Shown: one piece after another, positions 5,600 to 10,351 of the stretch
Layout: the number at the start of each line of letters is the position of its first letter
Position numbering within the stretch: position 1 is the stretch's first letter
Source of the DNA: an uncultured Coriobacteriaceae bacterium
GTDB lineage: Bacteria > Actinomycetota > Coriobacteriia > Coriobacteriales > Atopobiaceae
Length of the DNA stretch: 10,351 nt
Assembly (NCBI GenBank): GCA_900544655.1
Contig: UQWE01000037.1
Coordinates: forward strand, 1 to 10,351
Reading direction: 5' to 3'
Translations under genes and position numbers: made by a program
Notes under the pieces: model-generated
Databases searched by the model: none
The model's input: only the letters and a program-made list of their open reading frames with translations
What the model was told of the DNA's origin: nothing

Positions 5600-5624
5600 G
5601 TACGCCAAGATGGGTATTTTGACC
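5600..5624. repeat. Right terminal inverted repeat
   Basis: This 25-base arm contains CCAAGATGGGTATTTT and is the perfect partner of 5410-5434. Confidence 0.85.
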
Positions 5625-5648
5625 GCTCGCGCCAGGATATGTCCTCGA

Positions 5649-5686
5649 GCGCCGAAGCCGGGGCGTCTAAACGCCGCTTCAGGCGC
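5649..5686 (-). terminator. Hairpin directly after arsR
   Basis: GCGCC-GAAGC (5649-5658) pairs with GCTTC-a-GGCGC (5676-5686), with a single-base bulge. Inside is a second stem, GGCGT-CTAA-ACGCC (5662-5675). It starts five bases after the arsR stop on the - strand. There is no T-run, so termination may be Rho-assisted or the stem may protect the 3' end. Confidence 0.6.
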
Positions 5687-5691
5687 GGACG

Positions 5692-6063
5692 CTACTCGCA
5701 GATGTGGTTGAGGCCGACGTTGAGCATCGTATAGACGTGGTCGTCCGCGAGGGAATAGACGATGTTGCGTCCGTCGCGCACGAACTTCACGAGATGCGCC
5801 TGCTTAAGCGTGCGCAGCTGGTGAGAGACGGCACTCTGCGTGGTGTCCGTCTCGTCCGCGATGTCCGCCACGCACAGCTCGCGCCCCATGAGGGTGAACA
5901 GGATCTTGATACGCGTCGTGTCCGAGAAGACCTTAAAGAGGTCCGCGAGGTCATAGAGAAGCTCCTCGTCCGGCTCGCACTCAGGCGCCTTGCCAACGGG
6001 AATGAGGCTGCTCTTGGGCTCGTTGCTGCTCGCAGGGACCGTTTCCTTGTTCGTTTCCGTCAT
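5692..6063 (-). CDS. ArsR/SmtB-family zinc-type metal-sensing repressor
   Basis: A 123-residue winged-helix repressor that releases DNA on binding metal. After a flexible leader (1-30) it has LADLFKVFSDTTRIKILFTL (39-58), the ELCVADIA helix (62-69), the recognition helix TTQSAVSHQLRTLKQAHLV (74-92) and the wing VRDGRNIVYSL (95-105). The last helix carries D107, H109, H120 and E123, reproducing the D-x-H ... H-x-x-E spacing of the alpha5 zinc site of SmtB/CzrA. The CadC-type alpha3N Cys cluster is incomplete (only C64, with C29 in the leader), so Zn is the likelier signal. AAGGAGG precedes the start. It follows the dCMP deaminase gene by 18 bases and appears co-transcribed with it. The HMA and ATPase promoters carry matching operators; none was seen near arsR itself. 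Confidence 0.92.
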   Translation of the reverse strand: MTETNKETVPASSNEPKSSLIPVGKAPECEPDEELLYDLADLFKVFSDTTRIKILFTLMGRELCVADIADETDTTQSAVSHQLRTLKQAHLVKFVRDGRNIVYSLADDHVYTMLNVGLNHICE

Positions 6064-6081
6064 GGGTGTGCCTCCTTGGGG

Positions 6082-6552
6082 CTAGTCAGAGAGCGTGATC
6101 TGGCGATAGCCAATGCCGCATCGATCGAGGATGCGCTTGGAGACGAGGTTGTCCATCGTGCCCTTGTACTTGTCGCCCAGGTAGACGACCTCGCCAATGC
6201 CTGCTTGCACGAGGGTCTTGGCGCACTCGTGGCAGGGGAAGAGGGTCACGTAGACGCTGGCGCCGTCGAGGTCCTTGAGCGAGCCGCGGTAGTTGAGGAT
6301 CGCGTTCGCCTCGGCATGGATCACGTAGTTGTGCTTGTCGAGCAAGGGGTCGGCGTCCGTCTCCCAGGGGAAGTCGTCGTCGTTGAGGCCAGTAGGGGTG
6401 CCGTTGTAGCCCACGGACAGGATGCGATGATTGGTGTCTGCGATGCAGGCGCCCACCTGGGTGTTTGGGTCTTTGCTGCGAAGGCTCGCCGCAACGGCGA
6501 CACGCATGAAGAACTCGTCCCAACTGATGACATCGGTGCGCTTACCCGGCAT
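6082..6552 (-). CDS. Deoxycytidylate (dCMP) deaminase family protein
   Basis: A 156-residue cytosolic zinc enzyme expected to convert dCMP to dUMP for thymidylate supply. The zinc and catalytic residues are visible as HAEANAIL (H79, E81) and PCHEC (C107, C110). The N-terminus SWDEFFMRVAVAASLRSKDPNTQVGACI and NGTPTGLNDD (50-59) are characteristic of the dCMP deaminase/ComEB group rather than cytidine deaminase. Full length for the family. AAGGAG stands six bases before the start at 6552. It lies in a tight - strand series after the metallopeptidase gene (33-base gap) and before arsR (18-base gap), downstream of xpt, so nucleotide salvage is the common theme. In some relatives the name comEB reflects synteny with competence genes; nothing here suggests competence. 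Confidence 0.92.
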   Translation of the reverse strand: MPGKRTDVISWDEFFMRVAVAASLRSKDPNTQVGACIADTNHRILSVGYNGTPTGLNDDDFPWETDADPLLDKHNYVIHAEANAILNYRGSLKDLDGASVYVTLFPCHECAKTLVQAGIGEVVYLGDKYKGTMDNLVSKRILDRCGIGYRQITLSD

Positions 6553-6585
6553 GCTGGCTCCTTGGTCTCGTTTCCTTCGTGAATC

Positions 6586-7242
6586 TTACCCCACGGGCGG
6601 CTTGCGCATCCGGGCACGAACCTCGGCCTCGTTGGGGATGGCGCGAGCGACGATCGCGTGGAATCGGGCGTTGTGGGTTGGTTCGAGCAGGTGCGCAAGC
6701 TCATGCGCGACAACGTAGGAGAGGCATACGGGCGGGTATGCGGCGAGGCGCGCATTGATGCGGATGGCACCGGTCTTAGGCGTGCACGATCCCCAGCGCG
6801 TCGCCATGGCGCGAATCTTTCAGGAGCTCGCGTGGGCTCCCACCTGCGATTCCATCCACATCACGGTCTCTGGCAGGTGGCGGGTGAGCTCTTCTCGGTA
6901 GATCTCGTCGACCTCGTCCAGCGTGAGCTTCCCGCCGTCCGGAACCTCAACGGACTCACCCCAGAGAGGATAGGTGGAGGCACCCTGACCCGCCAGGAGA
7001 TCTTGCACCGCGGCGTGCTTGAGGTGCGAGTCGACGTTCTTGCGAATCCACGCCGCGTGCCCGTCGAGGAACTCCTGGGCGCGACCTGCCGGCGTGCCCA
7101 TCGGCACGCTCAGCACGACCGAACCGTCACGGTGGATACGCAGGTTGAGGTTGCGCACGTGCTTGCGCGTCACGGAAACGGGGATGGCGTCGCCGGCGCG
7201 TACGCCATCCCCGTCGTTCACATAAAGGATGAAGCTGCTCAC
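6586..7242 (-). pseudogene. YgjP-like (DUF45/M48-type) zinc metallopeptidase interrupted by an in-frame TGA
   Basis: Two open segments in the same frame, 140 codons (7242-6820) and 77 sense codons after the stop (6819-6589), together give a normal-length YgjP-family protein. Segment one has the N-terminal part (RKHVRNLNLRIHRDGSVVLSVP ... HAAWIRKNV). Segment two reads KIRAMATRWGSC, then PPVCLSYVVAHELAHLLEPTHNARFHAIV, with the HExxH zinc site and a downstream His. The TGA (6820-6822) falls directly before KIRAM, a part that is normally continuous with the rest. Nothing else is shifted, so one base change (TGG to TGA is the simplest) explains the break. The start at 7242 is a GTG, 15 bases after xpt, with a poor ribosome site and therefore uncertain. 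Segment two could be translated from the internal ATG at 6807 but would lack half the protein. Sequencing error is possible. Confidence 0.8.
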
Positions 7243-7257
7243 GGATTTACGCTGAGC

Positions 7258-7836
7258 CTAGGCGAACTCGATCTCGCCGGTGGTGGCGTTCATCGACTGG
7301 ACGATGGCGAGACTCTCCACCTGGTAGCCACGCTCGCGCAGGCTCTTGCCACCGGGCTGGAAGCCCTTCTCGATGGCGATGCCGATGCCCTCGACCACGA
7401 CACCCGCATTCTCGCAGATCTCGAGGAGGCCGTTGAGGGCGCAACCCATGGCCAGGAAGTCGTCGAGGATGATGACGTGCTCGCCACGCTCGAGGAAGCG
7501 CTTGGCGACGATGACCTCGTAGGTGCGGCTCTTGGTGTAGCTCCTGATTTGGGTGCGGTACTGCTCGCCGTCGAGGTTCTTGGACTCGGTCTTGCGGGCG
7601 AAGACCACGGGCACGTTGTTGAAGTGGGTGGCGGCGACGCAGGCGATGCCGATGCCCGAGCTCTCGATCGTCAGGATCTTGTCGACGTGCTTGCCGGCGA
7701 ACAGGCGGGCCCACTCGGCACCCATCTGGTTATAGAGTGCGACGTCGCACTTGTGGTTGAGGAAGCTGTCCACCTTCAGGACGTTGCCCTCGCGAACGAT
7801 GCCGTCCTGGCGAATGCGATCCTCGAGTTCCTTCAT
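7258..7836 (-). CDS. xpt: Xanthine phosphoribosyltransferase
   Basis: A 192-residue cytosolic salvage enzyme that joins xanthine to PRPP to make XMP. Diagnostic blocks agree with B. subtilis Xpt throughout: LKVDSFLNHKCD (20-31), LTIESSGIGIA (55-65), VVFARKTESKNL (77-88), the PRPP-binding loop VIILDDFLAMG (121-131), IGIAIEKGFQPGG (151-163) and GYQVESLA (170-177). Length is normal for the family. AGGAGG stands nine bases before the ATG at 7836. It is the first gene of a probable four-gene - strand operon (xpt, broken metallopeptidase, dCMP deaminase, arsR). No purine-riboswitch core was recognised in the roughly 70-base leader, unlike xpt of Bacillus; a promoter candidate lies at 7906-7934. Confidence 0.96.
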   Translation of the reverse strand: MKELEDRIRQDGIVREGNVLKVDSFLNHKCDVALYNQMGAEWARLFAGKHVDKILTIESSGIGIACVAATHFNNVPVVFARKTESKNLDGEQYRTQIRSYTKSRTYEVIVAKRFLERGEHVIILDDFLAMGCALNGLLEICENAGVVVEGIGIAIEKGFQPGGKSLRERGYQVESLAIVQSMNATTGEIEFA

Positions 7837-7866
7837 GCGGCGCTGCCTCCTGAACTAGTGGGATGG

Positions 7867-7891
7867 GCGCGGCGTTTGGGTGGGACCGCGC
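7867..7891 (-). other. Short inverted repeat in the xpt leader
   Basis: GCGCGG (7867-7872) pairs with CCGCGC (7886-7891) across a 13-base loop, between the candidate promoter and the ribosome site of xpt. It is only six pairs long and may be chance in GC-rich DNA. Confidence 0.3.
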
Positions 7892-7905
7892 AAACTTATC
7901 TGACC

Positions 7906-7934
7906 ATTATGCCGCGTATTCGCCTATTTGTCGT
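7906..7934 (-). promoter_or_regulatory. Candidate promoter of the xpt operon
   Basis: On the - strand, ACGACA (7929-7934, four of six) and CATAAT (7906-7911, five of six) are 17 bp apart. The predicted start near 7899 gives a leader of about 63 bases. No equally good promoter was seen in front of the downstream genes of this strand series. Confidence 0.55.
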
Positions 7935-7947
7935 GCGATATCGAGCA

Positions 7948-7964
7948 ACGCATCCGAGATGCGT
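7948..7964. promoter_or_regulatory. Palindromic operator candidate in the xpt / FAD-oxidase divergent region
   Basis: ACGCATC-CGA-GATGCGT is a perfect 7-bp inverted repeat with a 3-bp centre. It is flanked by a second pair, TCGAG (7941-7945) and CTCGA (7968-7972), offset by one base. It lies just upstream of the candidate xpt -35 box and about 77 bases before the FAD-oxidase start, where a regulator could act on either gene. The cognate regulator is unknown. Confidence 0.5.
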
Positions 7965-8040
7965 AAACTCGAGAAACGAAACGGCAACCTATGGCGCGTA
8001 TCGTGGCTCCCTACAAACTGGCAGCGCGAAAGAGGTTCGC

Positions 8041-9717
8041 ATGGTGCAAGTCAGGCCCTTTACCTCGGAATACGAGGAATACGTTCGCGATGAGTCGCGC
8101 AGCGCGGGAGAGGCGGAGAGCATTTCCTTTCCCGTGAGTGAGGACGAGATTCGCGCCGTCTTGCGCGAGGCGTCCGTCGCGGGAGGCCCCGTGACCGTCC
8201 AGGGCGCGAGGACCGGTCTTGCCGCCGGCGCCGTCCCGCACGGCGGCCATGTCATGAGCCTCGCGCGCATGGATGGCTATCTTGGGCTTCGGCGTGACGA
8301 GGATGGCAGGTTCTACCTGCGCGTCCAGCCGGGCGTCGTCCTCGCCAACCTGCGCAAGGCCCTTGCGAACAAGACCATTCCCACGGCGGGCGGGGACAAG
8401 GAGAGCCTGGCGGCGCTTGAGGAGCTCTATGCCGGTCCCGAGCAGTTCTTTCCCACGGACCCAACGGAGACGAGCGCCTGTATCGGCGGCATGGTGGCCT
8501 GCAACGCCTCTGGAGCCCGCAGCTACGGCTACGGTCCCGTGCGTCCTCACGTGAGCGCCCTGCGCGTCGTTCTCGCGGATGGCGACGTCGTTGCGCTGCG
8601 TCGCGGCGAGGTGCGTGCGAGCGGCCGAGCGCTCACGCTCGTGACGGAGGGCGGCCGCGAGATCGCACTCGACCTTCCTACGTATGAGATGCCCAAGACC
8701 AAGAACGCCTCCGGCTACTTCGTGCGGGATGACATGGACGCCGTTGACCTGTTCGTGGGGTCTGACGGCACGCTTGGTGTGGTGAGCGAGGTTGAGCTCG
8801 CCCTAACGCCGGCGCCGGCGGTCGTGTGGGGCGTGAGCTGCTTCTTCGAGACCGAGACGGCGGCGCTCGACTTCACCTGCGCGGTGCGCCCGCGTCTCTC
8901 GTGCGCGAAGGCTATCGAGTACTTTGACGATGGTGCCCTCTCGATCCTGCGTTCCCAGCGCGAGAACAGCGCCGCCTTCTCGAGCCTGCCTCCGGTGGAG
9001 GAGCGCTTTGCGTGCTGCGTCTATGTCGAGCTCGATTGCGACGACGAGGCGGAGGCGGCCTCCGAGCTCTACGCGATCGGCGACGCCATGGCCGAGGTGG
9101 GGACGAGCGAGATTGACACCTGGGTCGCACGCACGGACGTGGACCGCGAGTGCCAGCGTTTCTTCCGCCACGCCGTTCCGGAGAGCGTGAACATGCTCAT
9201 CGATGAGCGTCGCAGGACCGACCCCTCCATCACGAAGCTGGGGAGCGACATGTCCGTGCCGGACGAGCGCCTTCATGACGTTGTGTCGCTCTACCGTCGC
9301 ACGCTTGCCGAGGCGGGCCTCGAGAGCGCCGCGTGGGGGCACATTGGCGACAATCACCTGCACGTGAACGTGCTGCCTCGCGATTCGCGCGATTTTGCCG
9401 CCGGCAAGAAGCTCTTCGCTGGCTGGGCGGCTGAGGTCACGCGCATGGGCGGCGCGGTCTCTGCCGAGCATGGCGTGGGCAAGATCAAGCGTGGCTTCCT
9501 CAAGACGATGTATGGCCCCGCGCACATCAGCGAGATGGCGCGGCTCAAGTGCCAGCTCGATCCCAAGGGCCAGCTCGGACGAGGCAACCTCTTTGGTGAA
9601 GAGCTGCTGGACGAGATGGTCGCCGCAGAGGCGGCGCGAGCCAATGCGCGCGAGCGCGGGGGCGTTGGAGCAGATGCCTCGCCTGCCGATGCCGAGAAGG
9701 GCGGTGAGCGTGCATGA
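8041..9717 (+). CDS. FAD-binding oxidase, GlcD/LctD-like 2-hydroxyacid (probably D-lactate) dehydrogenase
   Basis: A 558-residue flavoenzyme of the vanillyl-alcohol-oxidase fold. The FAD-binding half includes PVTVQGARTGLAAGAVP (50-66), FPTDPTETSACIGGM (137-151), CNASGARSYGYGP (154-166) and FVGSDGTLGVVSEVEL (238-253). The substrate half has GHIGDNHLHVNV (433-444), whose histidines fit the metal/substrate site of the FAD-oxidase C domain, and AEHGVGKIKRG (475-485). About 40 Ala/Glu-rich residues extend the C-terminus. It is followed by etfB with an ATGA overlap, as in lactate dehydrogenase/Etf gene sets such as lctBCD of Acetobacterium. Electrons from the hydroxyacid probably pass to Etf. AGAGG stands five bases before the start. 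Glycolate or another 2-hydroxyacid is possible as substrate. Confidence 0.9.
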   Translation: MVQVRPFTSEYEEYVRDESRSAGEAESISFPVSEDEIRAVLREASVAGGPVTVQGARTGLAAGAVPHGGHVMSLARMDGYLGLRRDEDGRFYLRVQPGVVLANLRKALANKTIPTAGGDKESLAALEELYAGPEQFFPTDPTETSACIGGMVACNASGARSYGYGPVRPHVSALRVVLADGDVVALRRGEVRASGRALTLVTEGGREIALDLPTYEMPKTKNASGYFVRDDMDAVDLFVGSDGTLGVVSEVELALTPAPAVVWGVSCFFETETAALDFTCAVRPRLSCAKAIEYFDDGALSILRSQRENSAAFSSLPPVEERFACCVYVELDCDDEAEAASELYAIGDAMAEVGTSEIDTWVARTDVDRECQRFFRHAVPESVNMLIDERRRTDPSITKLGSDMSVPDERLHDVVSLYRRTLAEAGLESAAWGHIGDNHLHVNVLPRDSRDFAAGKKLFAGWAAEVTRMGGAVSAEHGVGKIKRGFLKTMYGPAHISEMARLKCQLDPKGQLGRGNLFGEELLDEMVAAEAARANARERGGVGADASPADAEKGGERA

Positions 9718-10351
9718 GGATGGTCGTCTGCATGAAGGCCGTGCCCTCCACTACCGAGGTGCGCATGGACCCCAAGACCAACACGATCGTGCGAGATGGG
9801 CGTCAGTCCGTCGTGAACCCGTTTGATACGGCGGCGCTCGAGGTTGCGCTCGAACTCAAAGAGCGCCTCGGCGGCACGGTCCGCGCGCTTTCGATGGGCA
9901 TTCCCGACACGGCGCGCCTTCTGCGCGACGCCATCGCCCGTGGCGCGGACTCGGCGACGCTCCTCTCGGACCGTGCGTTCGCCGGAGCGGATACGCTTGC
10001 CACCTCCTATGCCCTCTCGCTTGCGTTGGGGGAGGGTGGCGAGTGCCCTGACCTCGTTCTTTGCGGCAAGATGGCAGTGGATGGCGACACGGCGCAGATT
10101 GGCCCCGAGCTTGCGGGCATCATGGGCGTTCCCTGTGTCGCCGGCGTCTCGGAAGTCGTTGACGCCCGCGAGGGCTCGCTTGTCGTGCGTCGCGACACGG
10201 ATGAGGGTGCCGAGGTCGTCGAGGTGCCGCTCCCTGCGGTCATTACGGTGACGAAGGACATTGCGACCCTGCGCATGCCCAGCATCGCCGGCGTGCGAGC
10301 GGGCGATGCGGCGGAGGTCGAGGTCCTTGATGCCGTGGCGGCGGGAGCCGA
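9714..10351 (+). CDS. etfB: Electron transfer flavoprotein beta subunit (EtfB), 3' end missing
   Basis: The first 212 codons of EtfB, which with EtfA binds FAD and AMP or a second FAD and relays electrons from dehydrogenases. The start reads MRMVVCMKAVPSTTEVRMD, followed by NPFDTAALEVALELKE. The nucleotide-binding signature is LVLCGKMAVDGDTAQIGPELAG, beginning near residue 115. The family C-terminal block VEVPLPAVITVTKDIATLRMPS is also present; the frame is still open at the window edge. The ATG at 9714 overlaps the preceding TGA (ATGA), which indicates translational coupling; the ATG two codons later is an alternative. The adjoining FAD oxidase suggests a lactate dehydrogenase/Etf complex. 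Whether this EtfB is of the bifurcating or confurcating type needs the missing part and EtfA. Confidence 0.95.
   Translation, partial: MRMVVCMKAVPSTTEVRMDPKTNTIVRDGRQSVVNPFDTAALEVALELKERLGGTVRALSMGIPDTARLLRDAIARGADSATLLSDRAFAGADTLATSYALSLALGEGGECPDLVLCGKMAVDGDTAQIGPELAGIMGVPCVAGVSEVVDAREGSLVVRRDTDEGAEVVEVPLPAVITVTKDIATLRMPSIAGVRAGDAAEVEVLDAVAAGA

Larger units (their letters stand above)
5410..5624. mobile_element. 215-bp non-coding element with perfect 25-bp terminal inverted repeats (MITE-like)
   Basis: The left arm 5410-5434 begins GGTCAAAATACCCATC and ends GGCGTAC; the right arm 5600-5624 is its exact reverse complement over all 25 bases. Outside the arms GCGC recurs on both sides (5402-5405 and 5629-5632), so the ends may extend imperfectly to about 31-34 bases. 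The 165-base interior has no long open frame and ordinary-to-low GC. No clear target duplication was found. The structure fits a miniature inverted-repeat element or an internally deleted insertion sequence; the mobilising transposase is unknown. Confidence 0.6.
5298..5648. other. Gene-free, lower-GC stretch between the metal genes and arsR
   Basis: No convincing coding frame lies here. A 65-codon frame on the - strand (5294-5491) crosses one repeat arm, has no recognisable domain and is probably accidental. Base composition is visibly less GC-rich than the flanking genes. The stretch holds the 215-bp inverted-repeat element at 5410-5624, an imperfect direct repeat (5380-5400 and 5496-5517) and a small hairpin GTCCT-GAATG-AGGAC (5515-5529). 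It looks like acquired or decayed mobile DNA. Confidence 0.6.

Noticed and set aside
6795..6822. Selenocysteine insertion at the TGA of the metallopeptidase
   Set aside because: The self-complementary CGCCATGGCG just downstream is a short palindrome, not a convincing bacterial SECIS stem-loop, and Sec is not known in this family. A nonsense change or sequencing error is simpler.
7837..7905. Purine riboswitch before xpt
   Set aside because: The leader is short and lacks the conserved three-way-junction core; only a six-pair inverted repeat is present.
6658..8040. Long + strand open frame running upstream of the FAD oxidase start
   Set aside because: It lies opposite xpt and the metallopeptidase gene; only the part from 8041 has family motifs and a ribosome site at the start.
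8803..9525. A 240-codon - strand frame inside the FAD oxidase
   Set aside because: It is a complement-strand artefact within a conserved enzyme, with no domain.
1..10351. CRISPR arrays, tRNA or rRNA genes, phage or defence genes
   Set aside because: No regularly spaced repeats, tRNA-like folds or rRNA segments, and no recognisable phage or defence proteins were seen.

Overview
The window looks like chromosomal DNA of a high-GC, Gram-positive anaerobe of the Coriobacteriia (Olsenella/Atopobiaceae-like). This is an inference from base composition, strong AGGAGG-type ribosome sites, a lactate-type FAD oxidase paired with an electron-transfer flavoprotein, and the general style of the proteins. 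I could not run a database search.

Layout: (1) positions 1-241 hold the 3' end of an ABC-transporter ATPase on the + strand. It converges, over a shared hairpin terminator, on a nine-helix membrane protein of unknown function (348-1361, -). (2) A small four-helix membrane protein (1535-1942, -) is divergent from a SlyD-type FKBP prolyl isomerase (2108-2536, +). (3) Positions 2537-2896 are non-coding and packed with hairpins, including a perfect REP-like palindrome. (4) A heavy-metal resistance block on the - strand consists of a CadA/ZntA-type P1B ATPase without its own metal-binding domain (2897-4852) and a separate 72-residue HMA metal-binding protein (4958-5176). The HMA gene has a near-consensus sigma-70 promoter whose spacer is an SmtB/ArsR-type operator. 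(5) Positions 5298-5648 are gene-free, of lower GC, and contain a 215-bp element bounded by perfect 25-bp inverted repeats. (6) A probable - strand operon runs xpt (7258-7836), a YgjP-like metallopeptidase interrupted by an in-frame TGA (6586-7242), dCMP deaminase (6082-6552) and an ArsR/SmtB zinc-type repressor (5692-6063), and ends in a hairpin. (7) Divergent from xpt, on the + strand, a 558-residue FAD-linked 2-hydroxyacid/lactate dehydrogenase (8041-9717) overlaps by four bases with etfB (9714 to the window end).

How the parts fit: the ArsR protein carries a complete alpha5 zinc site (D107, H109, H120, E123). Three sites resembling SmtB-family operators lie in front of the HMA and ATPase genes and none was seen in front of arsR. 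The simplest reading is a Zn/Cd efflux regulon whose repressor gene now sits at the end of a purine/pyrimidine salvage operon, separated from its targets by a small mobile-element remnant. The FAD oxidase and EtfB probably form a lactate-oxidising complex with an EtfA encoded just past the right edge.

Most noteworthy: the operator-embedded promoter with a split HMA/ATPase system, the 215-bp inverted-repeat element, and the TGA-interrupted metallopeptidase. No wholly new multi-gene system is evident.
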